A DNA stretch of 64,000 nt. Source: Onthophagus taurus (lineage: Eukaryota > Arthropoda > Insecta > Coleoptera > Scarabaeidae). Both the position numbers and the translations under genes were made by a program. The stretch lies in NCBI RefSeq assembly GCF_036711975.1, contig NC_091971.1:27287501-27351500 (forward strand), written 5' to 3'. This document shows, in pieces, positions 44,532 through 54,512 of this stretch; within the stretch, counting starts at the first letter, position 1; every line of letters starts with the position of its first letter. The notes beneath the pieces are model-generated. The model did no database searches and had not been told where the DNA came from. It saw only the letters and a program-made list of their open reading frames with translations.

Positions 44532-45363
44532 TCATCCCTCTGCAATAAGGGAACAATTAAATGCAACGTTCAGCCATGTAATGATTCTCAGATTTCTTAT
44601 TGATTTTGATGATTCATCACGAATAGCCTTTAGGTTAAAAATCTCATTAAAATACACCGTTGCTAAATGACGTTTATTGTGATACCTTTCTTTTAAGGTG
44701 TTATATGCAATCAAGTAGTTTTCGTTGGTGACAGGAAGGCCCTTTAGTAGATTGAAAGGTTCCCCGTTTAAAGAGGTTAGTAAATATTGATATTTTGCTA
44801 TAGGTGATAAGGAGTCATTTTCATGAATCACAGAAGGTCGGCCAATCTTTATAATTTCCGTCAAAAATTGGAATAGAAATTTTAATTAATTTGGGAAAAG
44901 ACGTTGATGGAACTATTTTAGAAGGTGCATTGGAGCTTGGCTGAAGTTGCTGAAAGATAGCCTTAACTGTAAAATAAGCCAAATCAACCTCTCGGCGAAT
45001 ATCGTCATGGGAATCGAAGTCGGTGTCATCGATGAGTCCGATGATCTGATTATGTATCGTCTTAAATTCTTTGTAAGTATCATCAGCATTTTTGGATTGT
45101 TCCAGAAATATTATATACTGTGTGTATACTGTGTAAATATATATACTGCGACCACTATCTCGTGCTTCATAAAGACGATTTTGAAGGATGTTTCGACGTA
45201 GCTTTAGTTTCGCAAGCTTCTCCGTTTTTAAGAAAAATTGGAAGAATTGAGGAGAGGTGTAAATGTGTAAATAAAATGTAAATAGAATGTAAATAAAATG
45301 TAAATATGTATATATAAGGATTAAGATAAGGAGAATATTAGGCAGCCAAGGACACAACGCCAA
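44532..45363 (-). pseudogene. BEL/Pao gag (DUF1759) fragment, inverted
   Basis: Minus strand: RRNILQNRLYEARD near the N-terminus, KISIPIFDGNYKDWPTFCDS, then after a frame change NDSLSPIAKYQYLLTSLNGE and YNTLKERYHNKRHLATVYFN. This is the gag half that should precede the zinc knuckle at 44225-44530, but on the other strand, so one part has been inverted about a junction at 44531. Confidence 0.75.
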
Positions 45364-45456
45364 AAAAAAGAAAAAAAAGAAATTTAAATTTAGAAAAACA
45401 ATTAAATGTAAATGTATCTCTCTTATAAGTAAGAACTTTAAGATAAAAACAAAAAA

Positions 45457-45690
45457 ATATTCCAGGGAAATAAATTCTCAAGGGAGAATAAAGAAATAAA
45501 AAATAAATGCTTCCAAAAAATTCGAAAAGAGTAATATTCCACGGGGAATAAGTTCTCAAGGGAGAACAGAAAAAATAAGAAAAAATTAAAAAGAATACCA
45601 AAAAATTCGAAAAGAAAAATATTCCACGGGGAATAAGTTCTCAAGGGAGAACCGAAAAAATAAGAAAAAATTAAAAATTCCAAGGGGAAC
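45457..45690. repeat. Tandem repeat, unit about 80 bp
   Basis: Three diverged copies of a unit with ATTCCA(C/G)GG(G/A)AATAA, TTCTCAAGGGAGAA and AAAAAATTCGAAAAGA. It lies on the 5' side of the inverted BEL/Pao gag and may be that element's leader. Confidence 0.8.
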
Positions 45691-45699
45691 AAAAAGAAA

Positions 45700-46100
45700 A
45701 CTGAAATTAATGCTTAAACAGCAAAAGAAACAGAAAAATGGTTTTGCAGAGTGAACCACGTTGAAAACGTGCATAAACCGGCGATCGACAACCGTGAAGA
45801 AAGATCCAGCTCGAAGGACCAAATGAACACGCTAATAAAAATTAGATGTTCTTAATGAAATTGGTGCTGATTCTAATTTGGTGTTTTATTCGAAGGACCA
45901 GAAAAATGTAATCGAAATAATAGAAAAGTTAAATGTTCTTACTTGTCTTTTATTACACGCGCGGTAACCGGTTCACTCGACCCATCAATCACGACGATGA
46001 CAATTTGAAAGAGGGCGAGTTTAACGGTATAATACAATTTATAAACGGGCATACGTGGTGGGGCTGGGAAACACAAGTTATACAAGACTAATTTGAATTT
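45700..46100. other. Non-coding stretch
   Basis: No gene recognised. The word CGAAGGACCA occurs at 45815 and 45891, hinting at a small duplication. Confidence 0.4.
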
Positions 46101-46109
46101 AAACGAAAA

Positions 46110-46592
46110 GTTGTATGCGGATCGGACAGAAGGTTTTGCTGTCGCCACATTCAAACATTTCATCCCTCTACTATAAACGAAAACTTTGCGTCCACAATTT
46201 TACACTTTATGATATGAAGAACCATAATAGAGCTTGTTACGTATGGCATGAAGGAGAAGGAGATATAACAGCCAATGAATTTTCCAGTATAATTTGTAGC
46301 TATGTCAGACCGAAGAACAGAAGGAGGAGAAGAAATAATTATCTACAGTGATAACTGCGGTTATCAGAACAAAAACTCTATTTTGTCCAACGCCCTATTA
46401 AATTTGTCAATTGAGAAAAATATTGTTATAATACAAAAGTTTTTGGAAAAAGGCCATACGCAGATGGAAGTGGACAGCATGCATGCTTGTATTGCACGAA
46501 GATTGAAGAATCGCGATATTAATGTTCCTGCGGAGTATGCTGTCCACTGCCAAAAAGCAAGGCAACTACTTTATTTTTATCAAAAACTTTAG
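46110..46592 (+). pseudogene. DUF7869-like transposon protein, central fragment
   Basis: Two overlapping frames: SLYYKRKLCVHNFTLYDMKN and CYVWHEGEGDITANEFSSII, then IIIYSDNCGYQNKNSILSNA and EKGHTQMEVDSMHACIARRL. The YSDNC/GQN-type motif and the HTQMEVDSMH motif are the catalytic-like core of insect DUF7869 proteins. A frame change lies near 46310. No termini are seen. Confidence 0.55.
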
Positions 46593-46636
46593 AATAAACA
46601 ATTCTAGATTTAACAAAAAGCCTAAATGCATCACAA

Positions 46637-47362
46637 ATGGAAACTACATTCCAAATATATGGGAGACGAATAGTTGACATTGGGTACTACAATGAACAAT
46701 TAATTAATATTAGTCAGCATGGTTTACAATTTGCTTGCTCATTTGCAAATCTGGTGTTTTACAAAGAAGTAAAAGCTGGAGTAAAGTCTACTTTTTTAAT
46801 TAGTTGTAATATGTGCAAAAGGGAATTTAAATTACATACAGCAAAAGATATTGTAAACGAAGATGTTGTCCAAGGTACAATGAGTATTGGAAGTGGTTTC
46901 TTCAATATGGAGGAAGTATTTTCCGTTTTAAATATACCGTTCATGTCATCTAAGTTGTACCAAAAATGTCAAAACAACCAGACAAAGACCACGTTTGTTT
47001 TAAAAATTATAAAGGAAGTTCCACAGGAATGGAATCAGAAAGTTTGGTACAAGGCTTTAAAGTTAGTGAAGAAGTATACGGCTTGCGGTATACGACAGTG
47101 ATTTCTGATGGAGATAGCAGCACCTATAAACGAATATTGGACTCAAGACCGTATAAAAATTTAACTGTGGAAAAAATAGAATGCTGCAATCATCTATTAC
47201 GAAACTATTGCAATAAATTAACAGCAATAACTAAAGAAACCAGATTTATGTTAAAGTTCCGTAAAATAATTGCCAAAAATATTTTACGTTTTCGTTCTGC
47301 GGTAAATGAAGCAATAAACCACAGACGAGATGAAAATAAGGAAAATGCTGTACATCTTTTAA
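46637..47362 (+). pseudogene. Mutator-like transposase fragment
   Basis: GRRIVDIGYYNEQL with a Cys pair (CNMCKREF) opens the N-terminal part. After a frame change near 47000 it continues CFKNYKGSSTGMESESLVQG, TTVISDGDSSTYKRILDSRP and IECCNHLLRNYCNKL, the Mutator-like transposase domain. It is cut at the TTAA (47359-47362) where piggyBac inserted. Confidence 0.7.
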
Positions 47363-48686
47363 CCCTTATGCGCACACCCAACTTTTACCTCGTTGTTACA
47401 CACCCGAGTACCGGGGTACCCACCACTAGTTTTTCTTAATTCTTGATTGCCTACTACAGTTCCATGAAAACAAATAGAAGTAGGGTCTCCGAGCGCTACA
47501 CGGGTAGCGCGCGGTCAGTTTAGCCTCTCGGCGACCGGCATATGTTCAAAATTACCAAGTTGTGCGTCATTAAGAATCGAGTTATTGAGGAGAACAGACG
47601 TGTACATACAACGGAACGAACCAGGACTACGTGTTGAGCGCCCAGGAGCGCGTTGGTAGAGCGTCGCCTCTTTTCTCTTCAAATTCATCGCTGTGTGATA
47701 AACACTTGATTTTCAACATTTCTGTGACTTGTAATAATTATTCATCAGTGCAGGAATTATTCATCATGGAGGAAGAACTATCGAGATCTGAATTTGCAAG
47801 GTAAATTTTATTTCCTAATATAATTGTCATTGCTTTTTCTTGCTTATATTACATTTTTCAATTGAAAAACTCATTTTTATTGAATCTAGATTGAATCATG
47901 TTCAAAGAGATACGTTTTTGAAACGTTTACTTGGAGACGATGAAGAATCAGAGTTCGAAGACGATAGTAAAGATGAGGATTGGCTGCCGGGTGAAGCCCT
48001 AGCCGAAGAACCGCTATCAGATACGGAAAATGCTGACGAGGCGCCCGAAGGAGAAGGGGAGGGCGATGTTGAGTCCGACGAAAGCGAGAGCGAAAGCGAG
48101 AGTCAAGCGGCAGGTACGTCAGCAACAGACGAAGCAGGTACAGAAAATGATAATGCGTACATAGCGAAAGATAAAACCGTTTGGAGTAAGACGCCGCCTC
48201 AAGTACGTCAAACTCCTTCTCACAATGTTTTACGGCAAAGAAGTGGCCCACACAGATCTACAGAACGTTTATCGGTACGAGATACTTTCAAAACAATTAT
48301 TACAGTCGAAATGGTAGATCTTATTGTTTGCTATACTAACAACAAAGCTACCAAAGTGTATAATAATTATAACGGGAATAATCCAGATTCACAGCGATTG
48401 TGGAAGCCAATAACTATACAAGAAATGTATGCGTTTATTGGGGTTTTGATTTCTTCCGGGGTTAATAATTCGAATGTTGACCATACGAGCGAAATGTGGA
48501 AAAGTACATCGTACCCTCTTTACCGCGCATCAATGGGTGTCAACAGATTCCGTTCCATAATGCGGTTCATTCGATTCGACAACGTCGATAGACGCGTGGC
48601 ACAACCAGGAGAGGATAAAGCTGCTCCTATACGTGACATTTGGACAATGTTCAATTCGAATTTGTGTAAAATGTACAAACCGTCAG
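47363..48686 (+). mobile_element. piggyBac element, 5' half
   Basis: TTAA at 47359-47362 is followed by CCCTTATGCGC, a piggyBac-type terminus. The transposase gene starts at 47766. The element is truncated at 48686/48687 by Maverick copy 2. The other half and right TTAA would lie beyond 64000. Confidence 0.8.
47766..48686 (+). pseudogene. piggyBac transposase, N-terminal part
   Basis: ATG at 47766 (MEEELSRSEFAR), GT-AG intron of about 88 bp, then exon 2 from 47889: an acidic region (DDEESEFEDDSKDEDW, a run of Glu-Ser repeats) and the start of the DDD domain (LIVCYTNNKATKVYNN, WKPITIQEMYAFIGVLI, RFRSIMRFIRFDN). Sequence stops at the 48686 junction, just before the first catalytic Asp would appear. 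The reading frame is intact to that point. Confidence 0.85.
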
Positions 48687-49020
48687 AGTAGTAGATAAAA
48701 GCCGATTCTAGAACCTCCTCTCAGAACCTCAGGTCACGGTCAAGGCCAAGGTCACGTTGAGTGACCATGACCTTGACCTTGTCCTGAGGTTCTGGGAGGA
48801 GGTTCCAGAATCGGCTATTGCAAAGGGGGTCGTTGACCAGTAACCTTGACCTAAACAATGACCTTTACTTTGAGCTCACCTCAGGTCAAGATCACGTTGA
48901 GTGACCATCACCTTGATCAGTAACCTTGACCTGAACAATGACCTTTACTTTGACCTCAACGGAGACCTTGAAGTCAACCTTAATTGTAACCATGACATTG
49001 ACCTTGTACGTGACCTGAAA
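48687..49020 (+). repeat. Left terminal repeat of Maverick copy 2, AGGTCA-rich
   Basis: Contains a hairpin (48701-48822, GCCGATTCTAGAACCTCC paired with GGAGGTTCCAGAATCGGC) followed by TGACCT-rich sequence. I count 12 AGGTCA/TGACCT half-sites between 48731 and 49015, several in the extended CAAGGTCA form. The part from about 48810 to 48995 matches the reverse complement of 63404-63610. Confidence 0.85.
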
Positions 49021-49073
49021 TGAAGGTTACACGACGTGAGTTCATTGAAAACCCCACTTCGGAGGAGGTATGC

Positions 49074-49081
49074 TTTAAATA
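49074..49081 (+). promoter_or_regulatory. TATA-like box of the finger-polymerase gene
   Basis: TTTAAATA lies 50 bp upstream of the chosen ATG (49131), just inside the terminal repeat region. TTCAACAGT at about 49099 could act as initiator. Confidence 0.4.
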
Positions 49082-49130
49082 GCAGATAGAAAATCGTGTT
49101 CAACAGTATTGAAGTAAGAGTGTTGTGAAC

Positions 49131-52100
49131 ATGTTGACCTGCGACGTGTGTTACAAAGAGTTTACTAGACCAGATAATCTTGTGAGACATCAACGCACAG
49201 CATGTATTGGGAAACGTCGAAAGGTGGAAGAGGATCAACAAGGAGATGTTATAGTGTGTGAAATATGTGATGAACACGTAACCAGACAATGTTACTCCTC
49301 ACATCTGCGCAGCAACAAACATAAACAGAAAGCCTTCGTAATAATAGATGATGGTGTAGAAAAAATAGATTCGATATTTGGAGATAAAATATGTAGTTTT
49401 AGAGTGAGCGATCATGAACGGAAGTACGTAGACATGAAGGAATTCAGTAACCGAATTAGAGAAAAAGTTATCAGTTTGATACAGTCCGTGAGGAATGTAA
49501 ATGGTAGTTTAAAAGTGAATACGGAAATTTTTGGATTGTATTTCATAAATACGAAGAAAGAAGTGGAAATCAAATCATTCAACACAAAAAATAAAATTAT
49601 AACAGTAGCCGTAGACTTGTACCAAACATACGAGGACTTTATGGACGAGGACTTTATTATGGTGAAAATGTCGGAATTCCAAGAACGGGACTCAGGTAAG
49701 AGTATAAGAATAGAAAAGTAGTAAAATGCGAAACTAAAGGTGTTAATACTGCAGGTTGGACCTTGTTGGAAATATTATTTCTTGAAGTGAACTGTAACAA
49801 GTTTAATCCTACAAGAGCATCGAGCTACATCGACTTACCGACATCCATAAAAGGGAAGAGAGCGGTAATAAACGTGCAAAATAACGATAATAAGTGCTTT
49901 GCTTGGGCACTGATGTCCGCACTGTACCAACCCACAGGTTTACCGCAAAGAATATCATCATACCCAGATTATAGGGAAACAGAATTAAAGTTTGACTGCG
50001 TAACATTCCCAGTACCCATCAGAGACATACCAAAATTTGAGGAAGAAAATAACATTTCAATTAACGTCTATGGTATAAATTCTTGGTATAATGGAGAGAA
50101 AATGGTAGATGATATTGTAACTGTATGTATATGTAAACAGAAACGGGAGCGTCATGTAAACTTATTAGTAGTCAGCGACAATTTCGGGAATAACCACTAT
50201 TGTTGGATAAAAAACTTATCTCGACTGATAAATGCACAATCATCGACTCATGAACATCAAAGATATATTTGTGAGGGTTGTTTGCAATACTTTTCAACTG
50301 AAGACAAGTTGGTACGACATCAGATGGATGACTGTAAAAAAGTGAAAGCAACAGTACCAAGCGAACAAATAAAAGTGAATAAGTTCGGACATCTAGAAAA
50401 GGAAAATGTTTTAAAATTTGAAGGATTTGAAAAAAAAATGAAAGTTCCGTTTGTGGTGTACGCCGATTTCGAGGCGATTCTGAAACCCTTAACGCCCGAA
50501 GAAGGAAAAGTTTACGATGATAATAAACCATATACGGCCCGCTGTTTTGAACACGAACCATACGCGTTTGCGTACTACATTAAGTGTGCTTACGATGATA
50601 ACTTATCGAAATTCCAAATATACCGAGGGCGAAACGCTGCTCTGGAATTTATTATAAGATTGGAGAAGGATGTAATAGAGATCTATAAACAACATTTGAG
50701 GCAAACAAAGGATATGATACCGCTAAGCTGTCTGGACCAATTTGTACATGAACTGAGTTCCGTATGCCACATTTGTGATAAACCAATAAACAAAGAAGAG
50801 AAAGTGTGTGATCACGATCACTTGACAGGATTGTATAGGGGTCCTGCGCATTCCGTCTGCAATATAAATTATAAATTACCGATGTTTATCCCTGTGTTTT
50901 TCCACAACCTGTCGAATTACGATGCCCACATGTTTGTGAAAAGTATTGCCCTAAACAAGGAGGAAGTAGAGGTGATAGCACAAAACAAAGAAAAATATAT
51001 TTCTTTTTCCAAAAAAATAGTTGTCGGAGAAACAACCGATAACAAGGGAAAGAAACGCAAAGTGTTTATGAAAATAAGATTCGTCGACTCGTTTAGATTC
51101 ATGGCGAGTTCTTTGGAAAAGTTGGTTTCATATTTGGATGATAAGGATTGTGTGGAAGTGAAAAAAAAATTCAAAGACTCTGAAGAATTTAGATTGATGC
51201 GCCAGAAAGGTGTATTTCCATATTAGTTCGTAGATTCGTTTGAAAAGTTGGAGTATAGTAAATTGCCTGATCATACACAGTTTTACGACATATTGAGTTC
51301 AAGTAATATTTCAAAGGAACAATACTCTAGAGCACAGACTGTATGGAATAAATTTAAGTGTACAACGTTGGGAGAATACAGTGACCTGTATTTGACGTCA
51401 GATGTGTTAATGTTGACTGATGTCTTTGAAAATTTCAGGACAATATCTTTGGAGAATTACAATCTGGATCCTTGCCATTATTATACTGCGCCCGGGTTTG
51501 GGTGGGATGCTCTGTTAAAAATGACAGGTGTAAAATTAGAATTGTTATCAGACATTGACATGTTACACTTTTTTAAGAAAGGAATTAGAGGCGGTCTCTG
51601 TATGTGTGTAAAACGATCTGCAATAGCAAACAACAAGTTCCTTGACGATTTTAACCCGGAAAAACCATCATCATATATTCTATACTTGGACGCTACCAAT
51701 TTGTATGGGTATGCAATGAGTTCTAAATTACCAACAAGCGGTTTTCGATGGTTGTCGAACCAAGAAATAGCAGATATAGATGTGGAGTGTTTAGATGATG
51801 AACACCTTGGTTATGTGTTTGAAGTGGATTTGGAGTATCCCGAAAGGTTACACAACCAGCATGATGATCTACCGTTTTGTCCCGAAAACATAATCGCTCC
51901 CGGATCGAAGCATCCTAAGTTGATTGCGAACTTACAAAATAAATCGAAATACATAATTCACTATGTAAACCTACGTGAATGTGTGAAAAAAGGTCTTAAG
52001 CTAACCAAAATACACCGTGCATTGCAATTTCAACAATCGCCGTGGATGAAACCATATATCGATTTTAACTCTGAGAAATGAATGAATGCTACGAATGAAT

Positions 52101-52969
52101 TTGGGAAAAATCATTATAAACAAATGAATAATATCGTGTATGGGAAAACGATGGAAAATGTTGATAATAGAGTCGATATACGATTAGTGTCACATTGGGA
52201 GAATCGTTACAGGAGACCCGGTGCAGAAGCTCTTATCGCAAAGCCGACTTTCAAGTCATCGAAAATTTTCTGAAATAATTTGGCAGCCATTGAAATGCAG
52301 AAGGTAGAGGTCAAATATAACAAACCTCTGTATGTAGGGTTTAGCGTACTGGAATTGTCGAAAGCGGTCATTTATAACTTTTTTTATAATTTTTTAAAAG
52401 AGAAATATGGTGAAAACGTATTATTGTTATATACAGATACGGATTCGTTAATTCTCGAAATATTTACTGAGAATGTATACCAGGATATCAAAGAAAATAT
52501 AGAGATGTTCGATACCTCTAATTACAAGTTAAACAACAGACATAATATTCCTCCAGGGCCGCCGATAGTTGGAAAAATGAAAGATGAGTACCCAAATACG
52601 ATATTAACATCGTTTTATGGTACAAGAGCTAAAGCTTATTGTATTAACACTTTGGAAGGAGTTGTCAAGCGTGCCAAGGGTGTGAAAAAGTATGTTATCG
52701 ATAAAAACTTAAGTGTTTCAGAATATAAACGGATTATCGAAGATGGAGGTTCTGTGCGAAAAAAGATGTATGTCTTTCGCTCCTCCTATCACACGATGTA
52801 TACAGAACTAAAGAATAAAGTGGCGCTCTCTGCACATGACGATAAACGTTACGTGATGGAGGATGGATGTCATACGTTAGCTTGGGGAAACTATCTTATT
52901 GAAGATCTACGCAGGGAAGATCTTTTGGACAACTTATTGGAGTTGTTAAACGTAAACATGTATGGCTAG
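49131..52969 (+). pseudogene. Maverick C2H2-finger and protein-primed DNA polymerase B
   Basis: Exon 1 (49131-49695) has two C2H2-type fingers (CDVCYKEF..H..H-like, CEICDEHV..H). A 59 bp GT-AG intron (49696-49754) joins in frame to exon 2. Exon 2 carries a third finger (CEGCLQYF..H), Exo I VVYADFEAIL, a CxxC...CDHDH..G...H..CN endonuclease-VII-like motif, Exo II HNLSNYDAH, Exo III YSDLYLTSDVLML, motif A YLDATNLYGYAM, motif B-type NNIVYGKTM and motif C YTDTDSLIL. In-frame stops: TAG 51224-51226, TGA 52079-52081, TGA 52271-52273, with no frameshift. About 1260 codons. The polymerase would replicate the element DNA. Confidence 0.9.
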
Positions 52970-53123
52970 TTAAATTGCGATCAGTTAATTTGTAAAAAAA
53001 AAAAAAAATACTTGCTTGTATCACAAAACTTGTATATAAAGTAGAAAGTAGGTTGTTAAAAAGGTTACTTGAAATAAAATCAACGAAATTAAAAAAAAGT
53101 TTTTTATTTTCTTAGTGTAAAAA

Positions 53124-54059
53124 TTATAATACATCCTTTTTTGCAATCCAAGAATTATGAGAGCTATCCATTCCCAACCATTTCACTCGGACTTTATTTC
53201 CTTTTCGACGAAGAACTTTTTCAATTAAAAATACATCCGGGTGTTTCACACGTTGTAATTCTTCGTCGTAAAATGCTCCAAGAATGGGTTCTCCTCTACC
53301 ATCTTTAATAAGGTAAGTCCTGGGATTAGTATTTTGAACTGTCGCTATGGTGAAAATTTCATTGGACCAAGTTGGTTGGTAACCTTTAGCAAAAGCGTGT
53401 CTGTACTTGCTAATTCGCACGTGTTCCCCCACATTAAATTTACGGTGGTTGGGGTCGACAACTTTAATGGAATTGTATACAGTATTTAACAGAGCAGATT
53501 CATTTCGTCGATTAACAGCTGAAGGTTTCATGTGAATGGTGCGATGTATTGTGTTGTTGTAAGATTTTAGTAATTTGGGTAGTAAGTCTAACCAGCGATA
53601 ATTTCCTTGCATACTAAATTTTTTCCACATTTTATTTTTTAGGGTTCTATTAAACCGTTCGATAATCGAGCTTTTTAAAGTGGAATAGGTGCTGTAATGA
53701 TTAATGTTAAGTTGTTCCATTAATTTTTGAAAATCGCTATTGTAAAACTCTTTCCCATTATCGGTTTGTAAGTTGCTCGGGGTAATATTCTTTTTACTAT
53801 GCAAAATGTCCTTCATAGCTTGAGTAACCTCTTTCCCAGTTTTGGTTTTGAGTGGTAAGGCCCATGCGTATTTTGAAAAAGCGTTGATAACAGTCAGTAT
53901 ATACTTGTAACCTTTATTGACCGACGCATATGGGATCATTTCAACCAAATCAGCTTGATAAAGATCCAATAGTCCGTGAAGCAGAACGCGGCGTCGCCGA
54001 TAATGTCGTCTCGCAGGTGCATGTAGTTCGTTAACGAGATCTCGCTTAACACTAACCAT
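53124..54059 (-). CDS. Maverick integrase (rve) with chromodomain-like tail
   Basis: 311 aa, ATG at 54059. Retroviral-type integrase core: Asp37 (DLYQADLVEM), Asp100 (QTDNGKEF), Glu134 (SSIIERFNRTLKNK), with 33 residues between the second and third. The final 40 residues (LIEKVLRRKGNKVRVKWLGM, SHNSWI) look like a chromodomain. It inserts element DNA into the host genome. The zinc-binding N-terminus is short or absent. The ATG overlaps the stop of the upstream frame (TAATG), implying coupled expression or close packing. Confidence 0.92.
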   Translation of the reverse strand: MVSVKRDLVNELHAPARRHYRRRRVLLHGLLDLYQADLVEMIPYASVNKGYKYILTVINAFSKYAWALPLKTKTGKEVTQAMKDILHSKKNITPSNLQTDNGKEFYNSDFQKLMEQLNINHYSTYSTLKSSIIERFNRTLKNKMWKKFSMQGNYRWLDLLPKLLKSYNNTIHRTIHMKPSAVNRRNESALLNTVYNSIKVVDPNHRKFNVGEHVRISKYRHAFAKGYQPTWSNEIFTIATVQNTNPRTYLIKDGRGEPILGAFYDEELQRVKHPDVFLIEKVLRRKGNKVRVKWLGMDSSHNSWIAKKDVL

Positions 54060-54466
54060 TACTCTACAACCCCTTCAATCAACAACTCTACAAGAAAAGG
54101 TAGTCCTCCTATCGGTGCATTATTTTTACACTTAATGGTATCTCCGCGTTTGAGTTGGACTCCCTGGAGCGACTTAATAACGATATCGTTAACAAGTAAC
54201 TGAACATGAGCGGACTTTACAACATCTTTTATCATACCTTCGTAGAAAGAATTGATGTAATCCGTAATTCCACTTTTGTTTGTGATTTTATAAAGTTTTG
54301 TTTTTGGATCAACATCTCCATCACCACGTAAAGTTAAAATAAATGTTGATGAAGGTTGTAGAACTTCGGATCTTGCTATGTGGTTCTGTATAACATGGTG
54401 GTGAACATGCTTACCAAATTTATCGATAGATGTAGAACCATGTTCACCAAAACGGTTTAAAGGCAT
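54059..54466 (-). CDS. Conserved unknown protein, 135 aa, upstream of integrase
   Basis: ATG at 54466. His-rich near residue 20 (HVHHHVIQNH), then alternating hydrophobic segments compatible with a beta-rich fold (STFILTLRGDGD, VQLLVNDIVIKSL, GLPFLVELLIEGVVE). I do not recognise a domain. It lies between the integrase and the 386 aa protein on the same strand. A structural role is possible but not shown. Confidence 0.6.
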   Translation of the reverse strand: MPLNRFGEHGSTSIDKFGKHVHHHVIQNHIARSEVLQPSSTFILTLRGDGDVDPKTKLYKITNKSGITDYINSFYEGMIKDVVKSAHVQLLVNDIVIKSLQGVQLKRGDTIKCKNNAPIGGLPFLVELLIEGVVE

Positions 54467-54512
54467 ATTGGCTTCTGAAGCGTCACAGAAACAGAAAAAA
54501 GTTTATATACCC

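Noticed and set aside
45338..45822. Phe-rich frames on minus (45338-45601, 45438-45692, 45586-45822)
   Set aside because: Products of A-rich tandem repeats read on the other strand.
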